DNA of 58,280 nt from Rhodospirillaceae bacterium. GTDB lineage: Bacteria; Pseudomonadota; Alphaproteobacteria; Rhodospirillales; JABHCV01. The position numbers were made by a program, and so were the translations under genes. The stretch lies in contig JACNJU010000068.1 of NCBI GenBank assembly GCA_014382375.1, positions 1 through 58,280 of the forward strand, given 5' to 3'. Position 1 is the stretch's first letter. Each line of letters opens with the position of its first letter. Of the stretch, positions 1 to 8,759 are shown piece after piece. Below the pieces are notes generated by a model, which made no database searches, was not told where the DNA came from, and was given only the letters and a program-made list of their open reading frames with translations.

Positions 1-582
1 CGATAAGGCGAATTCGCTACCTGACAACATCGACAACATTTGCACGATAAACGGCGCGGTCAGCAATGCCGATGCGCCGAACACCAAAAGGTCATGACGG
101 GCGCGGGCCTTGGCGCGGCGCTCGTCCTCAAGGAACTGGGTCTCGTCGCCACTGACCATGGCCGCCCCGAAGCCGCTTTTCTCAACGGCCTGAATAAGTT
201 CTGCAGCCCCGGCCAGGCCGCTGACACGGGCCTTTTCGGTGGCCAGATTGACCTCTGCCGTTACCACCCCGTCTACCTTCAAAAGCGCCTTTTCAACCCG
301 CCCCACACACGACGCGCAAGTCATGCCGTCGATGGACAACTCGAAAGTCTGGGCTGGCACCTGAAATCCTGCCCGCACAATTGCAGCGGCGATGTCGGAG
401 CGGCTGACAGCCGCCGGATCAAATGAAACATCGGCATGCTCAGTGGCCAGATTGACGCTGGCCGCACCGATACCATTCAATTTGCCGATCACCCGTTCAA
501 TGCGCGACGCGCAAGACGCACAGGTCATGCCCTCAACCGGCAACGACACATGACCTGTCAAATGATTAAGTCCTTGCTCCAT
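1..582 (-). CDS. copA: Copper-translocating P-type ATPase, N-terminal part (cut by window edge)
   Basis: The reverse strand reads open from an ATG at 582 to the window edge, giving about 194 residues. Two heavy-metal-associated (HMA) domains are visible, each with the metal-binding motif GMTCASC (near residues 18-24 and 86-92), the second after the typical ~70-residue spacing. The last ~40 residues begin the first membrane helices (charged EDERRAKARARHDLL, then a hydrophobic run). Two HMA domains with CxxC followed by helices is the architecture of Cu(I)-exporting PIB-type ATPases, which export copper across the inner membrane. The phosphorylation (DKTGT) and CPC motifs would lie beyond the edge, so metal specificity is inferred from the HMA type. 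The gene precedes a LysE-type exporter on the same strand, with 71 bp between them. Confidence 0.9.
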   Translation of the reverse strand, partial: MEQGLNHLTGHVSLPVEGMTCASCASRIERVIGKLNGIGAASVNLATEHADVSFDPAAVSRSDIAAAIVRAGFQVPAQTFELSIDGMTCASCVGRVEKALLKVDGVVTAEVNLATEKARVSGLAGAAELIQAVEKSGFGAAMVSGDETQFLEDERRAKARARHDLLVFGASALLTAPFIVQMLSMLSGSEFALS

Positions 583-653
583 GATTTAAACATTCCAGCT
601 TAATGTAAGGTAACAAGATGGGGCTTCCAGCAACCGGAAGGTCAAGGGGTCTT

Positions 654-1247
654 TTACCAGATTCTGTAGGCCAGCCCGGCAGCAAGCAGCAATAGTAAAC
701 AACCCATCGCTTTTTCGATCAGTGTCGCATAGCGAGTCAAGGCCGAACCGGAAAGGAAAAGCGCCACCAGTACGTACCACAGGGTATCAACGCTACCGGC
801 CGTCAGCGCCAGAATTGTTTTCTCCAGCAGGCCCGCTTCTGCCCGCAAAAAAGGGCTGAAAACGGCCAGAAAGAAGACCGCTATCTTGGGATTCAGAAAG
901 GCTATCAAAAAGCCGCTGACAAAGCCGTTATGGCCGGAAACGCTGACTTCCTTGGAATTTTTGCTGTTGCTGGCCAGAAACGAATAGCCAAGCCAGACCA
1001 GCAGCGCGATACCAGCGACATTGAGCACCATCTCCACCTGAGGTGCAGCAGCCAGGGCGACGCCAAGCCCGGCAACGACAAGCCCGGCATAAAAATAGAT
1101 GCCAAGACCGTGGCCAATGCCGGTCATGACACCTTGCTTTTTGCCGCCGCTGACGGTGTTTCTCAAAACCACCGCAAGACTGGGCCCCGGCGACATGGCG
1201 CCAAGGGCGCAAACGGTCAAAACCTGAAGCCAGGACAGGAAATCCAT
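654..1247 (-). CDS. LysE/RhtB-family amino-acid exporter
   Basis: A 197-residue, very hydrophobic protein with about six predicted membrane segments. It carries the family signature SPGPS at residues 19-23 and LNPK in the middle, both typical of LysE/RhtB/LeuE translocators that export amino acids or related metabolites across the inner membrane. The ATG at 1247 gives the usual family length (about 200) and places the first helix immediately at the N-terminus. It sits between copA and the divergent trpG; the substrate cannot be told from sequence. Nothing links it functionally to copper or tryptophan beyond adjacency. Confidence 0.88.
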   Translation of the reverse strand: MDFLSWLQVLTVCALGAMSPGPSLAVVLRNTVSGGKKQGVMTGIGHGLGIYFYAGLVVAGLGVALAAAPQVEMVLNVAGIALLVWLGYSFLASNSKNSKEVSVSGHNGFVSGFLIAFLNPKIAVFFLAVFSPFLRAEAGLLEKTILALTAGSVDTLWYVLVALFLSGSALTRYATLIEKAMGCLLLLLAAGLAYRIW

Positions 1248-1374
1248 AGAACACTCACACGTATAACGCTTCGATAGAATCTAACATAGCGCAGCCACCA
1301 CACTTGACGATAGCGGAGGCTGGCGGCATTGTGGGCTTTCACGTGACTGGGCCTCAGATTTTCGATAATGTATT

Positions 1375-1387
1375 GGTTTAAGAAACC
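1375..1387. promoter_or_regulatory. Small inverted repeat in the trpG upstream region
   Basis: The sequence GGTTT-AAG-AAACC forms a perfect 5-bp stem 17 bp before the trpG start codon. The 157-bp gap between the LysE-family gene and trpG also contains TTGACG at 1304-1309 and GATAAT near 1358-1363, but these are not correctly spaced from each other. I see no trp leader peptide with tandem Trp codons and no clear Shine-Dalgarno sequence before trpG. The role of the hairpin is unknown. Confidence 0.25.
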
Positions 1388-1404
1388 CCTGATAGTGCAT
1401 TGTA

Positions 1405-1989
1405 ATGTTTTTATTAATCGATAACTACGACAGCTTCACCTACAATCTGCTCCATTATCTGGGCGAGCTTGGGGCAGAGGTCGTTGTCCATCGCAATGAC
1501 ACCATCACTGCCGAACAGGCACTGGCTTTAAAGCCGCAAGGAATCGTCATTTCACCCGGTCCTTGCGATCCGGACAAAGCCGGTATCTGTCTTGATCTTC
1601 TAGCCAAAGCGCCAGAAAATTTACCTGTTTTCGGGGTTTGTCTGGGCCATCAGGCGATTGCCCAGCATTTCGGCGCAACCATCGTCCGCGCGCCAAAGCC
1701 CATGCATGGTAAGACCGACACGATCAGTCACAACGCTGATGGCATTTTTATAGGTATTGCCAGCCCGCTGACGGCAACCCGTTACCATTCACTTACTGTC
1801 GACCCCGAAACAGTGCCCGAATGCCTTGAAATCACCGCCACCAGCCCTGACGGAGTCATTCAGGGCCTGTCCCACAAGACCCGGCCCGTTCACGGTGTCC
1901 AGTTCCATCCCGAAAGCATTGCCTCCGAACACGGTCATGCCCTGCTCGGCAACTTTATCGACCTGACAAAAGGGAAACTTGCGGCATGA
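1405..1989 (+). CDS. trpG: Anthranilate synthase component II (glutamine amidotransferase)
   Basis: A 194-residue class I glutamine amidotransferase that supplies ammonia to anthranilate synthase, the first step of tryptophan biosynthesis; the same subunit may also serve p-aminobenzoate synthase (PabA). The N-terminus [13 protein letters not shown] is diagnostic. The catalytic nucleophile is Cys79 in GVCLGHQ, with His168 and Glu170 in FHPES completing the triad. The stop overlaps the trpD start by 4 bp (ATGA), so it heads the trpG-trpD-trpC-moaC-moeA run. The partner gene trpE, often directly upstream in alphaproteobacteria, is not in this window. No clear Shine-Dalgarno precedes the ATG. Confidence 0.96.
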   Translation: MFLLIDNYDSFTYNLLHYLGELGAEVVVHRNDTITAEQALALKPQGIVISPGPCDPDKAGICLDLLAKAPENLPVFGVCLGHQAIAQHFGATIVRAPKPMHGKTDTISHNADGIFIGIASPLTATRYHSLTVDPETVPECLEITATSPDGVIQGLSHKTRPVHGVQFHPESIASEHGHALLGNFIDLTKGKLAA

Positions 1990-3002
1990 GCGATAACCTG
2001 AAGTCCCTGATCGGCAAAGTCGCAGACGGCAACACCCTTGATCAGGATGAAGCAACGCAAGCCTTCGACATCATCATGTCGGGCAACGCCACCCCGGCCC
2101 AGATTGGCGGTTTCCTGATGGCGCTCAGGGTTCGCGGTGAAACGGTTGACGAAATCACCGGCGCGGCAAAGACCATGCGGGCGAAGGCTATGAAGGTGTC
2201 TGCTCCCGCCGACACCATCGATATTGTCGGCACTGGTGGTGACGGTTCGGGCTCCTATAACATTTCCACCGCCGCGGCCATTGTCACTGCGGCTTGTGGC
2301 GTTCCCATTGCCAAGCACGGCAACCGGGCGCTGTCGTCGAAATCCGGCGCTTCTGATGTGCTGGCATCGCTTGGCGTAAACCTGGACGCCGACCTGGCCC
2401 ACGTTGAACGAGCCATAGCCGAGGCCGGTATCGGTTTCCTGATGGCGCCGCTCTATCACGGGGCGATGAAGCATGTCGGAGGCCCGCGCGTCGAACTTGG
2501 CACCCGCACCATCTTCAACCTGCTGGGGCCGTTGACCAATCCTGCCGGTGTCACACGACAGTTCAGCGGCGCGTTTTCCCGCGACTGGATTGTGCCGATG
2601 GCGACGGTGCTTGGTAATCTGGGCTGCGAGCGCGCCTGGGTTGTGCATGGATCGGACGGCCTTGATGAATTGACCACAACCGGCCCCAGCTTTGTTGCTG
2701 ACCTGAAAGACGGCAAGGTGACAACCTTTGAAGTGTCACCCGCCGAAGCCGGTATCGATCTGGCCAGTCCCGATGATCTGAAAGGTGGCGATCCGGATCA
2801 CAACGCCGCTGCCTTGAACGCTGTCCTTGCAGGAGACCCCGGCCCGTACCGGGATGTCGTGCTTTACAATACCGCTGCAGCCCTGTTGATAGCGGACAAA
2901 GCCGGCGATCTTAAGGATGGCGTCGACCAGGCTGCGGCGGCAATTGACGACGGCCGGGCTCGCCAGACCCTCGACAAACTGGTCGCCATTACCAATGGCT
3001 GA
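1986..3002 (+). CDS. trpD: Anthranilate phosphoribosyltransferase
   Basis: A 338-residue enzyme transferring phosphoribose from PRPP to anthranilate, the second tryptophan-specific step. The PRPP-binding loop GTGGDGSGS is at residues 82-90 and the KHGNR motif at 110-114, followed by the SGASDVL segment, all characteristic of TrpD. Length matches the family (about 335-345). The start overlaps trpG by 4 bp and the end overlaps trpC by 8 bp, indicating translational coupling in one operon. Confidence 0.97.
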   Translation: MSDNLKSLIGKVADGNTLDQDEATQAFDIIMSGNATPAQIGGFLMALRVRGETVDEITGAAKTMRAKAMKVSAPADTIDIVGTGGDGSGSYNISTAAAIVTAACGVPIAKHGNRALSSKSGASDVLASLGVNLDADLAHVERAIAEAGIGFLMAPLYHGAMKHVGGPRVELGTRTIFNLLGPLTNPAGVTRQFSGAFSRDWIVPMATVLGNLGCERAWVVHGSDGLDELTTTGPSFVADLKDGKVTTFEVSPAEAGIDLASPDDLKGGDPDHNAAALNAVLAGDPGPYRDVVLYNTAAALLIADKAGDLKDGVDQAAAAIDDGRARQTLDKLVAITNG

Positions 3003-3798
3003 TGATGTTCTAGCTAAAATCTGTGCCGATAAACTTCTGCACATCGCCACCTGTAAAGCGCGAGCACCACTATCTGAAATTGAACAGAAAGCCAGCAAGG
3101 CCTCTGCTCCTCGTGGTTTTGCAAGGGCATTGTCTGCAAAGGTCGATCAAGGCGCTTACGGGCTGATCGCCGAAATCAAGAAGGCCTCGCCGTCCAAAGG
3201 CCTGATCCGTGAAGACTTCGACCCGCCTGCCCTGGCTCGTGCCTACCAGGCCGGGGGCGCGGCCTGCCTGTCTGTATTGACGGACACACCTTATTTTCAG
3301 GGGGCCGACAGTTTTCTCATTGAAGCGCGCGCCGCCGTTGACCTGCCGGTGCTGCGCAAGGATTTCATGCTCGACCCCTACCAGATCGTCGAAGCCCGGG
3401 CCTTGGGCGCTGATTGTATCCTGCTGATTATGGCCGCCCTTGAGGACGCCCAGGCCAGCGAATTGGAGACACAGGCCTATGAACTGGGCATGGATGTCCT
3501 GATTGAAGTCCACAACAAATCAGAGCTGGACCGTGCCCTGGCCTTGAAATCGCCACTCATTGGCATCAATAATCGCAACTTGAAAACCCTGGCCGTCGAT
3601 ATTGCCATGACAGAAGAACTTGCAGATCATATCCCGGCGGAGCGTCAACTGGTTTGCGAAAGCGGGCTATACTCCCCCGAAGACCTTAGCCGCATGGCCA
3701 AAGTCGGGGCTAAACGGTTTCTGATCGGCGAGGCACTGATGACCCAGGATGATGTTGAAACCGCCACCAAATCTATTTTAAGGATCCATCATGTCTGA
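2995..3798 (+). CDS. trpC: Indole-3-glycerol-phosphate synthase
   Basis: This enzyme closes the indole ring from CdRP in tryptophan synthesis. A longer open frame starts at 2917 inside trpD, but the ATG at 2995 (MADDVLAKI) gives 267 residues, the usual monofunctional TrpC length. The (beta/alpha)8-barrel motifs [25 protein letters not shown] and ESG are all visible. It overlaps trpD by 8 bp upstream and moaC by 8 bp downstream. There is no fused TrpF domain. Confidence 0.96.
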   Translation: MADDVLAKICADKLLHIATCKARAPLSEIEQKASKASAPRGFARALSAKVDQGAYGLIAEIKKASPSKGLIREDFDPPALARAYQAGGAACLSVLTDTPYFQGADSFLIEARAAVDLPVLRKDFMLDPYQIVEARALGADCILLIMAALEDAQASELETQAYELGMDVLIEVHNKSELDRALALKSPLIGINNRNLKTLAVDIAMTEELADHIPAERQLVCESGLYSPEDLSRMAKVGAKRFLIGEALMTQDDVETATKSILRIHHV

Positions 3799-4267
3799 CC
3801 TGACCCATATCGATGAAAACGGCAACGCCGTCATGGTCGATGTTTCCGACAAAGGCGTGACAGAGCGCATCGCCACCGCCAAAGGCAGCATTGAAATGCA
3901 ACCTGAGACGATGGCCCTGATCGAAAGTGGTGGCGTCAAAAAGGGCGATGTTCTGTCGATCGCGCAACTGGCCGGGATCATGGGAGCCAAACGCACCCCC
4001 GACCTTATCCCCCTGTGTCATCCGCTCAATCTGTCGTCGGTGAATGTCACTTTAAGCTGTGACGGCACCCGTAATGCCGTCGATATCGAGGCGACCTGTA
4101 AGCTGACCGGCAAGACCGGTGTCGAGATGGAAGCCCTGACCGCCGTTTCCGTTGCCGCCCTTACCGTCTACGACATGTGCAAGGCCGTCGATAAAGCTAT
4201 GCGCATCGGCAATATCCGGCTAACCCACAAGGCCGGTGGCAAATCAGGCAGCTTCGAGGCCGACTGA
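3791..4267 (+). CDS. moaC: Cyclic pyranopterin monophosphate synthase (molybdenum cofactor)
   Basis: A 158-residue enzyme converting the MoaA product into cyclic pyranopterin monophosphate, an early step in molybdenum-cofactor synthesis. The conserved stretch with [12 protein letters not shown] and the later [19 protein letters not shown] are the classic MoaC motifs. The start overlaps the trpC end by 8 bp, and its last base is the first base of the moeA ATG, so it is translated as part of the trp-moa run. This trpC-moaC-moeA linkage is common in alphaproteobacteria. Confidence 0.97.
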   Translation: MSDLTHIDENGNAVMVDVSDKGVTERIATAKGSIEMQPETMALIESGGVKKGDVLSIAQLAGIMGAKRTPDLIPLCHPLNLSSVNVTLSCDGTRNAVDIEATCKLTGKTGVEMEALTAVSVAALTVYDMCKAVDKAMRIGNIRLTHKAGGKSGSFEAD

Positions 4268-5481
4268 TGATCCCTGTCAGCGAAGCCTTACAACATGTCG
4301 CAGGAAACGTTGCCCTCACCGGGGTCGAGGAGGTTCCATTACTCGAATGCCTGGGCCGTGTTGTTGCCCGGGATCTTGCGTCCCGCCTGTCACATCCGCC
4401 GGTCGCGGTTTCCTCCATGGATGGATATGCGCTGCGCGCCGCCGATACGGAAAATTCGCCGGTTGTCCTCAAACAGATTGGAGAATCCCAAGCCGGTGGT
4501 GGTTTCGATGGTGTGCTCGGGGCTGGTGAGACTGTCCGCATTTTTACCGGCGCACCACTGCCAAAAGGTGCCGACGCTGTGCAAATGCAGGAAAACACAA
4601 ACGCCGATGGAGATGCCATCACCATCGAACAAAGTGTCATCGCCAATCACTTCGTGCGCGCTGCCGGAATGGATTTTGCTGACGGCGATGTGCTGATTAA
4701 AGCCGGGACGGTTCTTGGCGCCCGACATATCGGTCTGGCTGCGGCCATGAATCTGGCCTCCCTGCCCGTTCGCCGCAAACCCCGTGTCGCGATCCTTGCG
4801 ACCGGAAATGAAGTCGCCATGCCCGGTGATGAACTGGGCCCCTCTCAAATTATTTCATCAAACAGCTTCGCGCTGCATTCCTATGTCATCGCCATGGGTG
4901 GTGAGCCGGTCGTTCTGGGTATTGCCGGGGATCGGGAGGAGCAATTGCACGCCGCCCTTGAGGGAGCCATGGATTGTGATGTGCTGGTCACCATCGGCGG
5001 CGTTTCGGTCGGGGATTATGATCTGGTTGGCAAGGTGCTTAAGGAAAAGGGTTTAAAACAGATCTTTCACAAAATCGCCATGCGGCCTGGCAAACCGCTG
5101 CTGTTTGGCAAGATCGATGACTTGGTCGTCTTCGGAATGCCGGGGAATCCGGTCTCTACCGGTGTCTGCTCCATGCTGTTTCTTAAAACGGCCCTGACCA
5201 TCATGCTTGGCATGACGAAAAGCGAAGAACCCCTGCAAAGTGTTGTCCTGGGTCAGGATCTGGAGGCTAACGACCTGCGCCAGGATTACCTTCGTGCCAG
5301 ATTGGAAAACGGTCCAGAGGGTGAACTTGTCGCCATGCCCTTTAGCAAGCAGGACAGCGCCATGCAGGCCCGTTTCGCCGAAGCCGATTGCCTGATCGTC
5401 AGAAAACCCCATGCGGAACCGGTCAAAGCCGGAGAGCGTGTTGGCATCATGTTGCTGCGCGGTTCCGTGCTGTCGCTTTAA
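4267..5481 (+). CDS. moeA: Molybdopterin molybdenumtransferase
   Basis: A 404-residue MoeA, which inserts molybdate into adenylylated molybdopterin. The N-terminal SMDGYAL segment, the middle domain with ILATGNE, and the MoCF-biosynthesis core with GGVSVGDYD and GMPGNPVS are present in the expected order. The ATG shares one base with the moaC stop (TGATG). It is the last gene of the tight trp-moa run; the next gene, lexA, has its own promoter and operators in the 153 bp that follow. Confidence 0.96.
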   Translation: MIPVSEALQHVAGNVALTGVEEVPLLECLGRVVARDLASRLSHPPVAVSSMDGYALRAADTENSPVVLKQIGESQAGGGFDGVLGAGETVRIFTGAPLPKGADAVQMQENTNADGDAITIEQSVIANHFVRAAGMDFADGDVLIKAGTVLGARHIGLAAAMNLASLPVRRKPRVAILATGNEVAMPGDELGPSQIISSNSFALHSYVIAMGGEPVVLGIAGDREEQLHAALEGAMDCDVLVTIGGVSVGDYDLVGKVLKEKGLKQIFHKIAMRPGKPLLFGKIDDLVVFGMPGNPVSTGVCSMLFLKTALTIMLGMTKSEEPLQSVVLGQDLEANDLRQDYLRARLENGPEGELVAMPFSKQDSAMQARFAEADCLIVRKPHAEPVKAGERVGIMLLRGSVLSL

Positions 5482-5511
5482 AAAAACATCCCATAAGTGC
5501 AATTTTGGGCC

Positions 5512-5540
5512 TTGACGGCCAATGAGAACAAAAGTACAAC
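5512..5540 (+). promoter_or_regulatory. Putative lexA promoter
   Basis: TTGACG at 5512-5517 is followed, after exactly 17 bp, by TACAAC at 5535-5540, a plausible housekeeping -35/-10 pair. An alternative -10, TATAAC, lies at 5545-5550. Both -10 candidates fall in or between two LexA-box-like sites (5526-5540 and 5551-5565), the arrangement expected for an autorepressed lexA gene. The promoter is read from sequence only. Confidence 0.5.
5526..5540 (+). promoter_or_regulatory. LexA-box-like operator 1
   Basis: GAAC-N7-CAAC, one base away from the alphaproteobacterial SOS box GAAC-N7-GAAC (the reverse reading of GTTC-N7-GTTC). It forms an inverted pair with operator 2: GAACAAAAG at 5526-5534 mirrors CTTTTGTTC at 5557-5565. 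It overlaps the putative -10 of lexA. Family knowledge: LexA normally represses its own gene. Confidence 0.55.
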
Positions 5541-5550
5541 ATCATATAAC

Positions 5551-5565
5551 GTTTTGCTTTTGTTC
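5551..5565 (+). promoter_or_regulatory. LexA-box-like operator 2
   Basis: GTTT-N7-GTTC, one mismatch from the GTTC-N7-GTTC consensus of alphaproteobacterial LexA. It lies 10 bp beyond operator 1 in mirrored orientation and 69 bp before the chosen lexA start. Confidence 0.55.
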
Positions 5566-5634
5566 TATATCTTGATGATGACCTCAAACGGCATACAGGA
5601 TGTGGAAAAACTCTTCAGCGGAGAGCCGTCCATC

Positions 5635-6345
5635 ATGCTAACGAAAAAACAGTGCGAACTTCTTCTTTTCATTGATCAACGTCTTAAGGAAAGCGGTGTA
5701 TCCCCCTCCTTCGATGAAATGAAAGACGCACTGGGACTGGCCTCGAAATCCGGCATTCATCGCCTGATCACCGGGCTTGAAGAACGCGGCTTTATTCGCC
5801 GCCTACCGCACCGGGCCCGGGCCCTTGAAATTCTACGCCGCCCCGAAAACATTGAAAATTCCGGAAAAGGTGTGGAGAATGAGGGCTTTAAGCCCAATGT
5901 CATTCAGGGCGATTTCAAAATATCCGGTGCCGAACCCGTCTCAAGTTCTATCGACGAGAATGCTACCGTGCACATTCCGCGCTACGAGAAAATTGCCGCC
6001 GGACTACCCATCGAGGCGGTTGACCATCCATCAAACTCAATTGCCATCCCTGCCGACATGATCGGCAAGGGCAGGCATTACGCTCTTGAAATCGATGGTG
6101 AGTCGATGATTGACGAGGGCATTCACGATGGCGATACGGTGATTATCCGCCACACCGATAATGCCGAAAACGGGGCGATCGTCGTCGCCATCATCGACAA
6201 TGAGGAAGTGACCCTGAAACGCCTGCGGCGCAAGGGAAATTCAATCGCCCTGGAGCCCGCCAACAAGGATTTTGAAACCCGTATTTTTGGCCCCGACAGG
6301 GTCAAGGTGCAGGGTCAGCTTGTCGGCTTGCTGCGCAAGTATTAG
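5635..6345 (+). CDS. lexA: LexA repressor (SOS response)
   Basis: The SOS repressor. The frame is open from a GTG at 5497, but the LexA N-terminus [13 protein letters not shown] begins at the ATG at 5635, giving 236 residues, the alphaproteobacterial size; the longer start would read through the operators. The winged-helix DNA-binding domain covers residues 1-70. The autocleavage site is Ala122-Gly123 (KIAAGLP), and the serine-lysine dyad is Ser157 (DGESMID) and Lys195 (EVTLKRL), so self-cleavage should work. Upstream in-frame ATGs at 5575 and 5578 are possible but would add an N-terminal tail not usual in LexA. Confidence 0.95.
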   Translation: MLTKKQCELLLFIDQRLKESGVSPSFDEMKDALGLASKSGIHRLITGLEERGFIRRLPHRARALEILRRPENIENSGKGVENEGFKPNVIQGDFKISGAEPVSSSIDENATVHIPRYEKIAAGLPIEAVDHPSNSIAIPADMIGKGRHYALEIDGESMIDEGIHDGDTVIIRHTDNAENGAIVVAIIDNEEVTLKRLRRKGNSIALEPANKDFETRIFGPDRVKVQGQLVGLLRKY

Positions 6346-6355
6346 AAAAAAACTC

Positions 6356-6449
6356 CGTCACCCCCTGCGAAGGCTGGGTTCCAGAAATGCCTGATCAATT
6401 AGCTGACATAACCAGATAATGCTGGATTCCCGCCTGCGCGGGAATGACG
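6356..6449. repeat. dRS3-like inverted-repeat element between lexA and comEC
   Basis: Two ~28-bp arms face each other: 6356-6384 (CGTCACCCCCTGCGAAGGCT...) and 6422-6449, whose reverse complement starts CGTCATTCCCGCGCAGGCGG. They pair imperfectly around a 37-bp centre. The right arm alone holds a perfect 8-bp stem (ATTCCCGC/GCGGGAAT, 4-nt loop) that fits the pattern ATTCCC-N8-GGGAAT of Neisseria dRS3 repeats, a type of small dispersed repeat also seen in other proteobacteria. It lies between two convergent genes and could act as a bidirectional terminator. I found no second copy in this window. Confidence 0.7.
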
Positions 6450-6471
6450 AAATTTATATTGAGAGGCATTT

Positions 6472-8640
6472 TTAAGTTCCTGGTTCACTTTCACCTACCG
6501 TGCGCCTGGTCGGCCTGTGCACCCACGGCCTTTTCCCCCTGCTGGTATTGACCGTTTCAACACGGACCGTGCCGTTCTCATCAAACCAGAATGCATGGGT
6601 GCCGTTGCGCCATAAATCGAAGCGATCAATAACCACGCGCGGGTGAGAGCAAGCAATGCGAACCGGGACGCTTGCGATCATCACATCGGCGCTTCGGCAG
6701 TCTTCTTCGACGGCCCCGACGCGGCGCACCAAGGCGACGTTTTGACCCCTGATGTGAAAAATGCAGCCGAGGCGATCACACGTCAGTTTTTCCGGTTTTT
6801 GATTTTCCATTTCAGACCACAGATCGGCCTTGTCCTGGGCCGCCCTTCTTAGCCAGACATCGCGGGTAAATTTCGCTGTTTTCAGGGATGACACATTTAC
6901 CCTTCCGTCTTCTCCACTTAGGGCCAACAAGCGACCCTTGCCGTCAATGAGAATATCCGGACTTTGTACCCATAGAAGCGAGGCCAGTCCTGCAGCAACA
7001 CCTGATACTCCAAACCATCGCCATGCTCTTCGCCACAAACACAGCCAAAGGCCGCCCAGGGTAATGGCCGCAAGGGCCCATGTTTCCATGGCCGGCAGAA
7101 GTGTTACAGCACCGGGCCAGGATGCAACCTCGTGGGCTAAATCCAGCACGACCCCGATCCCGATCCCCATGGGCATCAGGGCCAGGCCTTCGAGACCAAA
7201 GGGCATCAATACGAATGCGACCACGGCCCAGGGCATAATCCAGAGAGCCGTCATCGGCACCGCCAGCAAATTGGCGGCTAGGCTGAAGTCGGCAAAACGG
7301 TTGAAGTGAAAAGCGGCGTACGGTGCCGTTGCCGACCCGGCAATCAGGGTCGTTAAGGCGACACCGCCTACATACAACAACACCTGTGAGGCGATCCCCC
7401 TGCCCTTGCCCCTTCTTGCCTTGATCCAAGGACTTTCTAATAAGGCCTCGTACACCGCGACAAGCGCCGTCACGGCGGCGAATGATAACTGGAAACTGGC
7501 GCCGAACAGGCTTTCTGGTTTGATCAACAGAATGACGCAGGCAGCAAAGGCGATCAGCCTGAGAGACAGACCGCGGCGTTCAAAGACAACAGCGAGCAGA
7601 ACCACCCCGATCATCAGGAACGCCCGCATTGTTGGCACTGTCGCCCCGGCAATCAGGGCGTAGAAAAATGCACACACAAGGGCCATCAGCGCGGCCCATT
7701 TTTTGATTGGATAGGCCAGCGCCAGTGATTGGAACAAAGCCAAAAAGCCCCTGACCCCTACGAAGACGATCCCCGCGACAAGGCCTATATGAAGGCCGGA
7801 TATAGCCAAAAGGTGGGCAATTCCAGAATCGCGAAAGTCGTCCAACACCTGTTCTGGAATGGCCCCGCGCTCACCGGTCATCAGCGCCTGGATAACCGCA
7901 CCCTTGACCTTCTGCTCAGGTTCAGGAAACCCGTCAAGAACCCGCTTACCGATCAAAATGCGCAATTGGGACAGGCTCGACATGATCGTCTGCAGGGGAT
8001 TTACAGAATTTGAAAGACTGGCCTTCGATGTAAGCTTGGCCGCACCGTAAGAAAAGCCGACACCGCCGATGCCTGAAAAATACAGGCGGCGCTGGAAATC
8101 AAAAGCACCGGGGGCGGCTGGGCCCGGGGGTGGCGTCAATTTGGCGCGTACCCTGATCCAGTCCCCGGTTTGCATAGCCGGTTGTGATCCAGTCAACACG
8201 ATACGGATTTTTTCAGGCGTCTGCCCGGGACCGATCCCGCCGATTCTCGGTTTTTCGAGGGTCACCCTGTCCCCCTTTACCCTGAATTCCAATCTGGCAA
8301 TGCGCCCCTCAACGCTGGTCGGTCCCATGGCCCGCTCCAGGACCGGAGCGGCGACAAAGGCAGTCCGCCATTGGGCCGCGCTAAAACCGACACAGGTCAG
8401 TGAAACGCTTATGCACAACAAAGCTATAAGCGGCACATTGCGCCCCCGTGTCATGTACAGGGCAAGCAGCGTACCGAGCAGGCCTACAATCCCCGACCAC
8501 AGCGGCGGTTCGACGTTCAGATAAAAGTAAAAGGCAATTCCAGCGCCCAACGCGACCGGCGTCCAAAGCACAAGACGATTTTGTTCCAACTCAAAGAAAA
8601 TTCTATATTTATTGCTTGTTTTCAGCAGCTTACCCACCAT
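6472..8640 (-). CDS. comEC: ComEC/Rec2-family DNA-uptake membrane channel
   Basis: A 722-residue protein from the ATG at 8640 (a TTG at 8661 would add seven residues). It has the N-terminal soluble OB-like region (about 75-230), then the competence domain with many membrane helices; LLAISGLHIGLVAG is the diagnostic ComEC motif. Family members move single-stranded DNA across the inner membrane in natural transformation. The C-terminal region after the last helix (from about residue 580) is where a metallo-beta-lactamase-like nuclease domain would be; I see no HxHxDH metal motif, so that part looks degenerate. Convergent with lexA and divergent from gltX, the usual alphaproteobacterial arrangement. 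Confidence 0.9.
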   Translation of the reverse strand: MVGKLLKTSNKYRIFFELEQNRLVLWTPVALGAGIAFYFYLNVEPPLWSGIVGLLGTLLALYMTRGRNVPLIALLCISVSLTCVGFSAAQWRTAFVAAPVLERAMGPTSVEGRIARLEFRVKGDRVTLEKPRIGGIGPGQTPEKIRIVLTGSQPAMQTGDWIRVRAKLTPPPGPAAPGAFDFQRRLYFSGIGGVGFSYGAAKLTSKASLSNSVNPLQTIMSSLSQLRILIGKRVLDGFPEPEQKVKGAVIQALMTGERGAIPEQVLDDFRDSGIAHLLAISGLHIGLVAGIVFVGVRGFLALFQSLALAYPIKKWAALMALVCAFFYALIAGATVPTMRAFLMIGVVLLAVVFERRGLSLRLIAFAACVILLIKPESLFGASFQLSFAAVTALVAVYEALLESPWIKARRGKGRGIASQVLLYVGGVALTTLIAGSATAPYAAFHFNRFADFSLAANLLAVPMTALWIMPWAVVAFVLMPFGLEGLALMPMGIGIGVVLDLAHEVASWPGAVTLLPAMETWALAAITLGGLWLCLWRRAWRWFGVSGVAAGLASLLWVQSPDILIDGKGRLLALSGEDGRVNVSSLKTAKFTRDVWLRRAAQDKADLWSEMENQKPEKLTCDRLGCIFHIRGQNVALVRRVGAVEEDCRSADVMIASVPVRIACSHPRVVIDRFDLWRNGTHAFWFDENGTVRVETVNTSRGKRPWVHRPTRRTVGESEPGT

Positions 8641-8759
8641 TTTTAAAATAATTTGCTGCAACTGCTAACAAAATGTGATAATTAAAGATTCCCGGAGGTT
8701 CCAAGGGCCTCCTTCACTATCAAAACACAATAGTCCCCATTTTTGAAACTGATACCTTT

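Noticed and set aside
40-426. Rightward 128-residue open frame
   Set aside because: It lies antisense to the copA N-terminus, whose two GMTCASC motifs are clear on the other strand.
1248-1404. Possible trp attenuator or riboswitch before trpG
   Set aside because: No leader peptide with tandem Trp codons, no terminator/antiterminator pair and no known aptamer pattern was seen.
5497-5634. 46-residue N-terminal extension of LexA from GTG 5497
   Set aside because: It reads through the SOS-box-like operators and promoter; the LexA fold begins exactly at ATG 5635.
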